Positions 11,453 through 23,560 of a stretch of 64,000 bases of DNA are shown here, one piece after another. The number at the start of each line of letters is the position of its first letter. The first letter of the stretch is position 1. The notes under the pieces were generated by a model. The model worked only from the letters and a program-made list of their open reading frames with translations. It had not been told where the DNA came from and made no database searches. This stretch comes from Nymphalis io (Eukaryota; Arthropoda; Insecta; Lepidoptera; Nymphalidae), in NCBI RefSeq assembly GCF_905147045.1, contig NC_065918.1, positions 11,098,001 to 11,162,000 on the forward strand, written 5' to 3'. Both the position numbers and the translations under genes were made by a program.

Positions 11453-13632
11453 CTAGTCTGAACTTAACATAGTAACATAGCCAGTATATTTGTATATTAG
11501 TAGATCACACTCATTTGTTTCAATGATTATAAATCTGTATAACTTGTATAGATGATTAATTAACACACCCTATTATATCTATGAATTTTTTTAAGTTCAA
11601 CAAAGTACAACAAAACATTATGTTACCTTATATAGCAATCCGGCTCTATTTTCTGGATGGTTCAGTTCCATTCAGGTTAAGCTATTAATTAATGTTAAAG
11701 TAAAATTGTTAAAGGAATTAAATGACTCCCGCTTTTCCATTCTTTCTTTTTCAAATATATATTTTAAAATGTCAATTCTAGAAGTTTTAGATAGATTTTT
11801 AGTTTATCGAAGTTTTGGTTTTCATTTTAAGTTTGTCCGCCAATGTTCCCTTCCTATGTTGACGTTATAAGTTAAAAAACAACACAACACGAAAAATGTA
11901 GCCTGTAGCGATCATTTAAATATTTTTTTAATAATAGAAAATAACAAATATTATTTTAATTTTAGTATACAGTACAAAATGATGTATAAATATAGCGATA
12001 AATCACAATATTGCGTTGATGTTTCCTGCTTTTAATCTGTGTGGACTAAAAATATTTATCTATAACATTTTGTGTATGCCATATCATTTAATAATCGCTT
12101 GATCCAATATTCACATTTAACGAGACAGCGAGCTTAAATCGCTTAAAAGGCATCATATTTTAATTAAAACTTAATCTCATTCATTTATCATATTTATATT
12201 ACGATGTTCACGTGTCAAATTTTACAGTTAACTACTATTATAATATTTCTCACCTCTTGCTAGTTTTTTTGTAAATTGACTTGCTGGGGTTGATTTCGTA
12301 GGACGTGCTAGACTCCTTGTCTCCGGCTTAGTTCAAGTTTATGTGAGTATTCAGTAGTTATCTACCAATCTATAGTTTTTCAACCATATTTCTTTAGAAA
12401 CGCGTTTAAGCTTACATATCTTTTTAGTGCAAGCTATAAAGATGGATTATACACTTTCGGCCTTACTTGTATGTCGTTCTACAGTTTTGACTTTTTTGAC
12501 GAACCATATTGTTTTCAGTTTGATTTTCTAAATTATGATATATGGGTCGTTTATACATAAGATAACGATCTCATATCCCTTAAAAGATTCAGAAATACAA
12601 TGAAATTAATTTAAATCATCAAATGGCGTAAGTGTTTGTGTGTTTAGGTTAAAAGTTTTCATTCACCTCACAAAATTACAGCAGAAAAATGTGGTTCTTA
12701 TTTTTTTATTATTATGTTCACAGTATATTATCCGCTAGTATCAGGGGTAATAAATATCTTTTGTAGGATCTGTTACGTTAATTTCTTTAAACATATTCAA
12801 TTTGTATTATAAGTAATGTTCGTGCGTTGTTTGCCGATGATTCGTTCAAGCCGGCGCGTGATTCACGTCTATTGTTTGTACAAGCGTATACAAGCGTGTT
12901 TATCGCAACGAGTGTGCAAATATGATAATCGGGTTAGCTCCATCGAATGCGGATATCACGAGAACATTTTATTGGATGCGAGAAAATTTTGTATATGTTA
13001 TTACGGGCCAAATATTCTGAAGCGGGGCGCTGCTGTCGAATATTGTAAATATCACAAAATAGACATCAATTGTAATAAGATTGAAGTTTATATTTCATTA
13101 TATCAAACACATTTGTTCGGCTCCCTAATAAATAGTTTATAAATAGTTTTTTTTATATTACAATGTTTTTTTCAGGATATACATATATAGATAATCTTTA
13201 AAAGCAAAACCATATCTAAATACAAAATTTGAGCCACACCGCTACAGCCGTTTTCGAAATACACGAAATATTTTTTTTGTATATCATACAAGAATTCCTC
13301 ATTTAATAGTTAGTATAAGACGAGTAACAACAAAATTTATTACCTGCAACAGATTTCGTAGTTAAGCAAAGTTTAAATTTGTACTGTTATTGATTAAAAT
13401 TAGAAGAAATTGAAATGATTTTAACGTCTAATAAACAAGAGTAGAAGTTCCTTAACCTTAAGCATTATGTTACTTGCGTATATTATAATTGCGGTATGTT
13501 ATTGTGTCAAGGTGATTTATTTATCTAACATTCATAAGATATTTCTTCAAAAATACCTAAAGTTAAGTACACACCATGTAAATATATCACTGTAGGCTAA
13601 CGCCTTCACTCTTTTTAGAAAAAAATAGAGAT
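11453..13632. other. AT-rich non-coding stretch
   Basis: Includes a 108-codon plus-strand frame (12816-13142) with no domain or signal recognised. Frames of this length are expected by chance in a window this size. No repeat recognised. Confidence 0.35.
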
Positions 13633-13700
13633 GCTTGCCCGAGTTTGAATCTCGGAAGCATCGGTTAAGATTCTCGTCTTCTTACCACTGGCCATCTCGC
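13633..13700 (-). mobile_element. Head fragment of a Metulj-type SINE
   Basis: Reverse-strand remnant of only the tRNA-like head: GATGGCC, then GAATCTTAACCGATG, then a damaged B box and GGGCAAGCA. The body and tail are missing, so it is 3'-truncated by deletion and old. Confidence 0.6.
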
Positions 13701-14374
13701 CCCTACGAAGTATACATCATTGTAGTAAAATCCATAATTATTACGATTACGTGATATGAATATACCAAGGTAATTGTGATATTATAATATAAATGGAATT
13801 CAATAACAATGAAAATCCGTAAAAGTTGTAAACAAGTTATCTTCAAACATCAGATTGAAAAAAATCTACTAAAACAAAAATATAAAATTTAATTACACAA
13901 TTTAATTATAACTGTTCTATTAGGTGCCAATTTATGAAGCGTTTAAAGAGATTGATATAATTACGAGAGCTTGATAGCAATGTTGTAATTAATTTTCTGT
14001 ACCGTGTATGTCTAATCGGCTTAATCAGACTGCTCTGGTTTACAAAGAGGACCGCAACGCTCAAGCTCAACTATATCCTAGTTAGTCACTTTATACTTCG
14101 CATTTACGTGCAGACGACATAGGAAGCCAGACAACTTAAACAATAGGCCTTGATGAACGCAATCAGATGCAATTCGAAGCGACGTCATCACACCTGTGTT
14201 CTGTGTTGGTTACCATTTAATATCTTTTAGATAAGATATTAGATGTTTAATATTGATTACCTCATTTAGTAGCAGTGGCGGATTTACAAACTTTCAAGGT
14301 ATAGACTGTAAAGTTTTTGCCGCCTTTGTCTCTACAACTGTCATGCCCTAAATTATTTTTACATACCAGTCGTA
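13701..14374. other. AT-rich non-coding stretch
   Basis: A fragment near 14273 (CAGTGGCGGATTTACA) resembles the block near 48350 and may be a minor repeat. Otherwise nothing is seen. Confidence 0.3.
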
Positions 14375-14860
14375 CTACTGGTTGGAGGCGTTTATTTTCT
14401 CGCTGGAAAAACGCGTTTACACGTTTCCCCTTCACGAGTATGAGGCTATGTGAGACTCACTGTTGCGGAAACCCACTAAAAAACGTGCGATATTCTCTCT
14501 GTCGGTTCGGGCCCTATGCGAGCTTCTATTACTAGGAGGGTTCCCGGATACAGGGAACCCACCTAGAGCCGACGGCTATTACGGCGAGGGGAGAAGGTGC
14601 GCATAGTGGTGACGTTTCCTCCCCGGTATTTTTCGGCGGATCGCGGTCTCCTTCTGCGACATGACACTCTCGCAGAAGGAGATAATTTTTACTACTTATT
14701 TTAGTTAATCACACCCGGCAACGAGAGATCTTCGCCGACTAGTGCCACCAGGGAATGTGTCTGGGGTCCACACGCAGCACACTCCGCAAGGATGTGGTGC
14801 ACTAAGAGATTCGCCCCCTGATGAGAGCTCCGCCGAGCCGAGTGAGACGGGAGAATTGAG
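14375..14860 (-). pseudogene. 3' end of an R1-like non-LTR retrotransposon (decayed)
   Basis: On the minus strand, about 14830-14704 reads VHHILAECAACG ... LVALVGEDLSLPGVI and stops. A second frame at about 14675-14565 reads FCESVMSQKETAIRRK. The order HxLxxC, then DLSLP.V, then FCE.VMSQKE.A, is the conserved tail of the second ORF of lepidopteran R1-like LINEs. That protein combines endonuclease and reverse transcriptase, and this is its post-polymerase region. A GC-rich stretch with AGTGGGTTTCC and GTGAGTCTCACATAGCC (14375-14560) is the 3' UTR. Stops and a frame change show a dead copy; polymerase motifs are absent. The plus-strand frame 14317-14535 is a shadow. The clade name is less certain than the LINE assignment. 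Confidence 0.72.
14532..14566. repeat. GC-rich hairpin in the LINE 3' region
   Basis: CTAGG-A-GGGTTCCC (14532-14545) pairs with GGGAACCC-A-CCTAG (14553-14566) across a 7-base loop, with one A-A mismatch. It sits just past the coding remnant, where LINE 3' RNA structure could be recognised by the element's own polymerase. That role is inference. Confidence 0.6.
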
Positions 14861-15412
14861 ATTTTGAGATTGAAACAAGGCTATTTAATAATAACAAAGA
14901 CGAACATATCGATGAACACGTTAAATATAATAATAATATTTATATGCAAAACATTTAAGGTTTAAGCACAACAAAACAGCGTATCCCATATAGGCGTATA
15001 GGCTTTTTTTTTAACTTAAGGCTAAGTTTTACAAACAGTTTTTGTCCTGTTGACAATAAAATCTTATAATAAATGTTTTATAAAAAGTATTTTGAATTAA
15101 AATTTATATTACTGGTTTTTATATTTTAAATGTAAAATTGGAATTATTATTTTGTTCTTTGTAAAAAGCTAAAGCTTCAACGAATCTAATTGTAAGCATA
15201 ATACACATCAACGACACTTAACCGTCACACTCCACGATGACTTTACCCTTTAAGCTTAATGCTTATCCACTTTACTGAACAACATAAACTATTTTCCCCT
15301 TTCGTATAGAAAATACTCAATTGTAAATATATTTTATCATTGTGTTAAAATCTAAATGCACATTATCGAACGCAATAAATAAATAATGAACGTGCAGATG
15401 TTGAAGTTATAT
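14861..15412. other. AT-rich non-coding stretch
   Basis: Nothing recognised. Confidence 0.3.
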
Positions 15413-15657
15413 TACCTAATTCTAGCGTCAAACAGCAATACTTAGTATTGTTCTATTCCGGTGTGACTGGTGTTGAGTTAGTGAGCCAATGTGACAGGCT
15501 AAAGGTTAAAAAAAAATTTAGTTCCCAAGGTCGGTGATGCATTGACGATGTAAGGAATGGTTAATATTTCTTACAGTACTAGTGTCTATAGCTGATGATG
15601 ACCACTTATGGTATGTGGTCCATTTGTCAGTCTACCTACATATTTGAAAAAAAAAAC
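15413..15657 (+). repeat. Repeat B copy, 5'-truncated and diverged
   Basis: Retains AAACAGCAATACTTAGTATT, a GTGAGCCA box, TTAGTTCCCAAGGT, a GATGTAAGGAATGGTTAATA segment and GATGACCACTTATGG, then an A-run. It lacks the TAGGGCTTTGTGC start. Confidence 0.65.
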
Positions 15658-16033
15658 TGTTGTAATCTGAACACTTATTGGTCGTCAATTGTTACACGGC
15701 GCAGCGTTTCAACTGAGTCAGCAGTGAATTTCGGTCGCGTTGTGCATCATTGAGTATGGTCTTGTCTGGTCTCTATATAATATGTATTGAATTATTTAGC
15801 CATGTATTCGGCTGATACAGACACAGCAATCTTTTTTTACACATCATACACAAAAGCTTTACAGTGACTACCGTGAATTTGATTAAATGTGTTTGAATTA
15901 TTATAATAACTAATTAGACATCGGTTGCTAGAATAGACATTAGTATTATAGAATTTGATACTTATAATTTTCTTAATCACATTTATTCTACAAAATACAA
16001 TTATTCGAGTATATTAAAAATTAAACGTTTTTA

Positions 16034-16138
16034 AACCCGCATTGGAGCAGCGTGGTGGAATAAGCTCCAAACCTTCTCCTCAAAAAGAGGAGAGGAGGCC
16101 TTTAGCCCAGCAGTGGGACATTCACAGGCTGTTACGGT
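16034..16138 (+). mobile_element. Metulj-type SINE tail fragment
   Basis: Starts abruptly at AACCCGCATTGGAGCAGCG and continues to ACAGGCTGTTACGG, nearly identical to the tail of the 7675 copy. The 5' half is absent, as in 5'-truncated retroposition. No clean duplication is visible. The minus-strand frame 16031-16234 is a shadow. Confidence 0.8.
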
Positions 16139-18725
16139 AAAAAATGTAACGCTCACTGGACGCCCCAGGATTTTGAACCTTTTCATGTATATATTGAAGG
16201 CTTTAAGAGTAAAAAATAAACGCACCGCGTACAAGTGAGTGAAGAAACTTATGAGAGCGTCATGCCGTTTACCGTCACGGCATACGAGTAGGTCTTACCC
16301 CCAAGCCGCGTCAATAGATGTTTCATATCTAAAATGTTTATGTAATTAATTCGTAAGATCTCATGGGAGTTACGTTAAACGAAAATAACTAAAGTTGGTT
16401 ATTAGCACTATCTTCATTACAGTAACTAGGTAGATTCCTCGTCGTTTTATAATTATTTTCAGCACTAGACTTGTTAATTTATTTATACAAGGAACAAATA
16501 CATTTTGTATTACAGTTTTAAGTTGTTTGCATTTAGAATGTTAAAAGCTTTCATGTTTTAAGGCTTCCAAAACTTAAGCAGCTTTAAAAAAATGTAAATA
16601 GAAAAAAAAAACCATAAGTCTTATAAATTATTTATAACATTTTGCCAAGTAATGTCTGATAAAATTCAATAAAGCTATTCAGATGGTTTAATGCGATCAA
16701 ATAAAGTTCAAAAAGAAAAGCCGATTACGTCAATTAGTTAGCGAGATAAAGTTAATTACATTTTATCTATATTTTATTTTATTTCGACACCTTTTTATTA
16801 ACAGTTAAGAAGTATCAGCTTATCTTGTACTATGAATAATATATTTCAATAAGAAACAAAAATTTTATTAGCTTCATCTTTACAAATCTAGGAAGGCGAT
16901 TTTAATATACTTCTAATTATTATATCGGATGAATATCGTCTTTAATTGTAAGTATAATTAAACTATATAATAACAACCGTACGATATTACCTAGTCGTAT
17001 ATGTGCGTATTAAAACCTTTCACGTACATATCTTAACTTAAAATCATAAACGTATTCTCGTGTAACTTTCTAAAAACAAAACATGAAACAATAAAACTAA
17101 TTGGTTTGTTGTCGTTTCGCATTGAATACTAAACTTTGTCGCCTACATAAAAACATTGACAAAAGATATTCAAAGGCATTAAAATAGCGATAAATTGCAC
17201 GCTTAGTTAATGTAAATGCTTAATTATTGTCGAAGGTTGTATTTGTACAGAGGACCATAATGACTTTTATGAAACTTTCACTTTCAAGTAGGCTATTTTA
17301 GAACGAGATTATATAACGAGTAATTGTAAAGACGTTGGTCTTTTCAAAAATAGAAAACAAACTGGCAACAGCAAAGTAACAAATAAGTGTAATAATTATA
17401 ATCCTTAACCTTAGCCCAAGTCTTATGAACGTTTTACTGAACCATTAAATGCTTTGTGATTCCGACGGACGTTTTCCAGTTTCGCTCCGATAACACGAAA
17501 TGGATTGACTTTAGCAATCTGCTCCGGCATTCAGTACTTCGGATCACATACACAGAACGAGAGTAAAGTAAACCGCGACAAAATTGGCTTAGGATGGATG
17601 AAATGGTGACGGGATTGCTTGCGACTCCGAGTATTTCAAGTTTTGATTACGAGTTTCCTTTAGTCTAACGGAAAAACTTATATCAAATCTGTGTATCCTA
17701 TGAATGTAAAAGAGATAATATGCATGTGCATACTGCCGAGATTAGAATGGATGGAATGCGAAAAGAAACAAATGATAATGTTACATATAGTTATCCTTAT
17801 TCACACTTACACTAGGAGTGTTATGAATATATAGGAAGAGCGGAAGGTAGATGGACTTTTTAAGGGATGACAAATGTAAAAAAAAAAAACTTTAGCTATT
17901 GATAAAGATCAAATGAATTAAAAGCAAGCGAATGATGATGACGATTATGAACTAGTGAATGTGATTTCCAATTACTTTTATTGAACCCCTCCTTATACGT
18001 TTTCGTAATGTAACTTAAAAATAATAACTGGTGGTTCCTTATCTGGCTAATATAGTGGAACAAATTCATCTAAGTCAGCAACGTGATAAATGACTATTCT
18101 TGTCACGATCCCTACAAATATGCTAAAAGAACATTTGTTTTAGTTAAAAATATTTCGTTTTTGTAAACGTATGTAATGTATCGTTATGGTTTTTACTTAG
18201 ACGATGAATGATTATGTGCCATGTCGTCAGGGTTAGTAGCGCCAGATCATTATATTCCTCTGCGAAGTTTCAATATTTTGTAACTATTTGATTAGTCCTA
18301 AATATTATTAGATTGTGTAATAATTTGTGGCCTAACTTATAAACTGTGTTTAACGGTTGTTTAGTTAAAAATTAGTTTAACTGTTATTATATATTGGTTT
18401 GACATTCGAAATATTCAATCACAACATTGTTTAACTTATTATAATTAAAGCCGTTAGATTTCATGATTGACAGAGCATTAAAATAGTAAGTTAAGTACGT
18501 ATGCTTGTGAAAAATATTTATATATGACGTCGTTTATGTATTCGTTTGCTTTCTAGTTATTATTCAAAAGTTACTGTATTATATTTCCAAATAATTCTAA
18601 GTTGAAAAATACCAATTGAAGTATTTTTAAGCGCCATTTCGTTGCTTTAAAATAATGATAGGCTCACAGCGTTATTGCTACCATTAGGCGTTAAAATTAT
18701 TATTTCTACGTGAAAGCTAAATATA
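16139..18725. other. AT-rich non-coding stretch
   Basis: Slightly less AT-rich around 17460-17640. No repeat or coding signature recognised. Confidence 0.3.
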
Positions 18726-18736
18726 AAAAAAAATAC

Positions 18737-19050
18737 AGTACAGTAGACAGTAACAGCCTGTTAATGTCCCACTGCTGGGCTAAGGCCTCCTCTCCCTTTT
18801 GAGGAGAAGGTTTGGAGCTTATTCCACCACGCTGCTCCAATGCGGGTTGGTAGAATACACATGTGGCAGAATTTCAATGAAATTAGACACATGCAGGTTT
18901 CCTCACGATGTTTTCCTTCACCGTTAAGCACGAGATGAATTATAAACACAAATTTAAGCACATGAAAATTCAGTGGTGCTTGCCCGGGTTTGAACCCACG
19001 ATCATCGGTTAAGATTCACGCGTTCTTACCACTAGGCCATCTCGGCTTTT
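18737..19050 (-). mobile_element. Metulj-type SINE, full length, minus orientation
   Basis: On the minus strand it begins AAAAGCCGAGATGGCC, has B box GGGTTCAAACCC, the complete body, and a tail ending in CTGTTACTGTC-TACTGTACTG. It is bounded by a matching 11-bp duplication, AAAAAAAATAC, at 18726-18736 and 19051-19061. The A-rich duplication fits the endonuclease preference of the LINEs that move SINEs. The frame 18761-18961 lies wholly inside. Confidence 0.88.
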
Positions 19051-19061
19051 AAAAAAAATAC

Positions 19062-20010
19062 GTTTTGAGTAAAATGTATTTTTAAGCATTTCTAATTATA
19101 ATATTATTATTTTACATGTTATATGAATAGCAAAATTATTATATATTGCTCATATCCGAAACGACAATAAGCTAATTTACTAGTTGTTATAGCGTTATAT
19201 TTAATTAAAAAGTTTTGTATTATTTAATTTATGTTCGAGGTTGTTTATATTTTTTAAAATGTGACTTTTCTGCTGTTGATTATTACTATTTAAATAATAT
19301 ATAAATGTAATACGGTTAAGACATAATAAACATGAGACATTAGAGAAGATAATATGACAAAATTTTTGCATTTATATAAAGATTTTAAAATATATAGTAT
19401 ATCAAATATTATTAAGTGTTACTTGCGAAAATAACTGTTTCATACGATTAGCCCTCTTTTCCTGGAATAAATTGTTTATATTATAACCGGCTTTGTGTAT
19501 TGAGGTAATATATAAATAGGAACAGTAAACTTTGATATAAAAGTATTTATCGAATTTTTTGGCGCAAAAAACGAAAGTAATGAGCACACAAACTATACAG
19601 AACTGAGCTTATCCATCAATTTAGAGCGTTTAAATATCAATTCGTCTAAGCTTCATTAGTTTTATCTCGGACGCACGCATGATGAAAGCGAAACAAGTGA
19701 AAGTGGCGGACCAGGATATAGTATGTACAAAGTTAGTTTGTACATCAAATATCATTGAAATAGAATAATAGTAACTTAAAGTTTAACGGTTTTCCGACTG
19801 GATGTTGAAATTTCCAAGTAATTCTAACAATGCCTAAAACAGCAAATTGCTTTGAATTGTATTTGTAGTTATATAATATCCTTTCGTTTGTATATATATT
19901 GTTAGCTAGTGGTTACGTCACCATCAGAACGATAGCTGCCATATTAACGGTAACTGCCTCGTCGCCCTTGTGATTAGTATATAAGACTGCACGCGGATCA
20001 CGATATCCGA
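19062..20010. other. AT-rich non-coding stretch
   Basis: Nothing recognised. A moderately GC-rich patch at about 19920-20010 leads into the repeat C fragment. Confidence 0.3.
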
Positions 20011-20092
20011 GGTAGGAACTTGGCAATGATATCACTAACGTGCCTCAGAAAGTAAATAAAGCCGCTGGTCCAGCGTTTGAACTCTGTCACTG
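20011..20092 (+). repeat. Repeat C 5' fragment
   Basis: GGTAGGAACTTGGCAATG then CGTGCCTCAGAAAG and GCCGCTGGTCCAGCGTTTGA align with the start of the repeat C copy at 41974. The sequence then leaves the family and folds back on itself (20066-20112). Confidence 0.6.
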
Positions 20093-20112
20093 GACAGACA
20101 AACGCTGGACCA
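20066..20112. repeat. Snapback hairpin: 14-bp perfect arms plus inner stem
   Basis: TGGTCCAGCGTTTG (20066-20079) is exactly reverse-complemented at 20099-20112. Inside, CTGTC (20083-20087) pairs with GACAG (20093-20097) around ACTG. Outside, GCC (20061-20063) pairs with GGC (20114-20116). The left arm belongs to repeat C; the right arm does not continue the repeat and looks like a copied inversion of it. Confidence 0.85.
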
Positions 20113-20116
20113 TGGC

Positions 20117-20759
20117 AGGTTGCTGTACCATTATAGTTTGAGAACACATAATTGTAATTTATTTTTGCTCTGCGTAATAGTCTACATCATAGTTCGATAT
20201 ATCAACTCATGTAGTAAGGAAGGGCAAGTCAGCAGTGTTTTTAATTATTCTACCAACAAGATATGTTTGTAAAGTTATTTCAGTGCACGTAATTCAGGTA
20301 AAACGCCGGTCATTGACCCGCCCGTACCCGCATATCAACGATCATTACGATGATTGCCTATTTAAAATATACTTTATTACTTCTATTAACAGATCGCATT
20401 TCTATTTTATTTACAACCATTAAAACATAAAACTAAGCCATATCAAAATTATTAAACGGGATGTACATTTATTTATTTATGTTTGTCATATGTTATATAG
20501 TATATAATTATTTGTACAATATTATCAATTTTTTTCGTGTCATTGTACGGATGCTTTCACCTAAGATTTTTACTATGGAATTATAGATAGAATAGATTCT
20601 AAGAAAGTACTAAAGAGTCTTACGGCGGGATAATGATATTTATAGATAAGCTAATAGTATTGTATGGTGTTGTAACCACGTTTACATTAAAAATAGAAAA
20701 AAAAACAAAACGATAAGCGCAAAAAGTAACACAACAAATATTAATAAGTTATGTCGTTA
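20117..20759. other. AT-rich non-coding stretch
   Basis: Nothing recognised. The frame 20235-20423 has no support. Confidence 0.3.
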
Positions 20760-22016
20760 TCTCTTATAATATATACTAATATTATAAAGAGGTAAAGTTC
20801 TACTAAACCGATTTTGAAAATTCTTCCACCAATAGAAAGCCACATTATTTGTGAGTGTCAAGGGAAATGAAAAGACTTTTTCGTGGTAGTCGAATTTTTA
20901 AAGTAAGTCTAAAAAAAACGGTCGAACGAAAACGTTTATTACGAACGCTGCCTTAACGATGAGAGATATATGATTGACTTCCAGAGAAAAGTAGAGCTTG
21001 ATAATGCCTACAAAAAAGTCAGCGACAGCATATATCTTAACTAACTTTTATATTAAAGTCACAGAAAGAAGTTTTTAAATTAAAAAAATAATTTAAAACG
21101 TTAGGTCATATTTATTGATCATATTATCAACAATTCTGAATTCTTATCAAAATAAGTAAACTTATCGCCTCAAGTGTTTAAAACAAAAGACTTTTTCCTT
21201 TGCTGCATATAATTTGGACAAATCGTTAAAGAGATAATACGACATAGGAATGGAACCGCGACCGTGTCATAATCTATTGAGTGACATATCAAAGCCCGAA
21301 ATTTTTACAGATAAATTTCATTTCTGATGCGGCCCAACTTTCTTTGCGATCAAACATGCCCATGTTCAAAAACCGATTTGATCAATGAGTTATAGATCGT
21401 ATTAAATAGCCATAACGAATACATATGCAGTTTCAAATACAACTTAGGAAGAATTATCTGAATATACAGCAACAAGGTTCAGCACAAAATAAAACAGTCT
21501 CCTGTATGCATTTATATGCATACAGACTAATAGTCGAAGATAACCGTTTCAATACTTAACATCATTACCGAGATTTATTCAGTCAATAATGCGTTGACAT
21601 GATGGCTGAAATGGTATCGGAAAGATTGAATTTTTATATCCCGAAACCAACAAAAGGTAAGATTTGACGATATTTATTTAAGAGAGGATTTAAATAGGAA
21701 TGCTAATGTAAATTCTGCAAAAATTGGTCAACACGTTAACTTGCACTCATCTTGCACGGACACGCCGCGATAAATGCGATAACATTACATCTAATATATA
21801 ATTTATTCAATCATAATCATTTCATTCACTCATTTGAAACCCGGTAATATAGCCAAATTGGCATGCAAATACAAACATACATATGCAGTAAAAATATAAC
21901 CCTCCTTTTGGCAGTTAGGAAATAAATTATAGCAGTCAGTACTAGCCGAAGCACACTCATAATTCCATCATAAGTAAAATGCTTACAGCCCAACGAAGTG
22001 GGCACGGGTCAGCTAG
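20760..22016 (+). mobile_element. Degenerate Helitron rolling-circle transposon, internally deleted
   Basis: The right end has Helitron hallmarks: a short hairpin, GCCCA-ACGAAG-TGGGC (21988-22003), then 9 bases, then CTAG (22013-22016) followed by host T. The proposed left end is TC at 20760-20761 beside a host A. Inside is a decayed Helitron_like_N coding segment (21470-21773), the domain preceding the Rep nuclease and helicase of autonomous Helitrons. At about 1.26 kb versus several kb for autonomous copies, the Rep and helicase domains are gone. No target-site duplication is expected, because Helitrons insert between A and T. The left boundary is less certain than the right. Confidence 0.72.
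21470..21773 (+). pseudogene. Helitron replicase/helicase N-terminal domain remnant
   Basis: One frame (about 21470-21637) reads QNKTVSCMHLYAYRLIVEDN, then HHYRDLFSQ*CVDM and SERLNF, with two stops. After a frameshift, 21660-21773 reads RFDDIYLREDLNRNANVN then IGQHVNLHSSCTDTPR and stops. The order Y.YRL, LF.Q..VDM, SERLNF, LR.D, IG.HV.L.SS.T.TPR is the conserved order of the Helitron N-terminal domain. Stops, the frameshift and the missing downstream domains show it is dead. Confidence 0.75.
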
Positions 22017-22129
22017 TTATCAATAAAATGAAAGCATCATTTGTAGTTTAAAATAGTTAACGTTACAAATTTGTTCGATAACTTCAGAGATAGCAAGAAT
22101 GTTTTTAAAGTAATATTTATTTACTTGAT

Positions 22130-22200
22130 TGTAGGGCTTTGTGCACCCTTGTAAGTAGCATCCATTCAAGACATATTGTATCGCAAATACACAGATACAC
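22130..22200 (+). repeat. Repeat B 5' fragment
   Basis: TTGTAGGGCTTTGTGCA, then a degraded continuation including TGTATCGCAAATACACA where intact copies have CTACCGCAAAACAGCA. Confidence 0.45.
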
Positions 22201-23417
22201 AAAATTAATATTAAAATAATATTTATATAAGATTTAGTTAAAAACATAATCAAGTAGATAATATATGAACTTAAAATCTAAACAAATGACAACATAAAAG
22301 ATTGGCAATTAATCCGTGCTATATGAGTTGATAAAAACACTGATTATACCTACAACAAGGATAAAAAATCGGATATCCAGCCCTTGCAGCGAGGGGAAAT
22401 TGTAATAGGTTGCATGAATTTGCATATGTACTAAATAAAACCTACCGATTGTATGCACATCAAAGAACCCTTAATAACAACATTCGCACCCTTTGCGAAC
22501 AAGGGTTTGTCAATAAATTATCGAAACCTCAAACTTCAAGTAAGCAATTAATGTCTGTCACAGTTAATTTTTAATGTTAGCGTCGAGGAATCCTTCTTAT
22601 AAGACAAGATTTATAAATTACTTTTAGTATATCAGACTTGATACTTTTCATAGTTTATTAGTGTATGTTTTAAAGGTAAGATATGAAATAATGTTCTTAA
22701 TATATTTACTACGCCGATCGTAATATGAATACTTATACAACAAACACATCAAATCGGAACATAAAAATGCTAAATATTGTTGTTTGGTAGAATATATTAT
22801 GATGAGAATGTGGTACCTACGGATTGATTGTGCGAGTATGTTTCTTTTATTTCAACATCCAAAGCGTCTCATCGGAGGAGTCTACCGTGTAGTGCGAGTA
22901 TGTTTGCGTTAAATCTTACAACTATGTTTACATAAACTTCACCCAAACAGAAACTGCAAATAGATTGATCTAAAATTGCATACACTTTTCGTTCACATAC
23001 ATTTGTCTTTTTCGATGGATTAATATGTGGTATAAAAAAAAAAAATTCTTTTTATCATAATATTTTTTCATGCGTTTATTCAAAAATTTGACAATTTTAA
23101 AAGTGATGGTTCAGATCGCAATGCTTAAAAAACAATTTTTATTTCCAAAATTCGTTAAAAATTAGGTATGCAAATAGTTATCTATACATATAGATTGAAG
23201 TTATAGGGATATCGCTTATTATTTACATAAAAATGGTTCACGTTACTTGTATATATAAAAGATATACCTTTTCTTTGTAAATAGTTTAGTGAACTAAAAT
23301 TCTTGTACATAATAAGTTTTTTTGGACCTGTTACAGATTTGAAAGCATTTCTTAACTCTGCTGATGTTGATAAAATTGTCTTCTTAGCACAGACAAAACT
23401 TACTCTTAATAATATTG
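22201..23417. other. AT-rich non-coding stretch
   Basis: Nothing recognised. Confidence 0.3.
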
Positions 23418-23560
23418 CTAGTCTCCGCCCGAAGCTTTGCTAGCACGAGTTCAAGCTGACAGGGTACTTATGTACTTTTCTGCACCCCTGATAACGTGTA
23501 TGTAAAATTTTATGCTGATCGGTTGAGTAGTTAAGACGTGATAGCTTAACGAATATTAGG
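23418..23560 (-). mobile_element. Possible Helitron-like end fragment
   Basis: CTAG followed by TCTCCGCCCGAAGCTTTGCT resembles, in reverse, the GGGCGAAGC...CTAGT ends common to lepidopteran Helitron-type elements. It is followed by TTTTATGCTGATCGGTTGAG, a segment often found within such repeats. Judged from memory of repeat families; no coding remains. Confidence 0.35.

Noticed and set aside
12816..13142. 108-codon plus-strand open frame, among the longest here.
   Set aside because: No domain, signal or splice context, and composition unlike a conserved protein. In 128 kb of two-strand AT-rich sequence a few frames of 100-110 codons are expected by chance.
14647..14682. Perfect 13-bp hairpin TCTCCTTCTGCGA / TCGCAGAAGGAGA.
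   Set aside because: Both arms fall within the decayed LINE codons for FCE and SQKE; the pairing is probably a by-product of that coding sequence.
21502..21525. Perfect 10-bp palindrome CTGTATGCAT/ATGCATACAG.
   Set aside because: It lies inside the Helitron coding remnant (CMHLYAY) and is explained by those codons.
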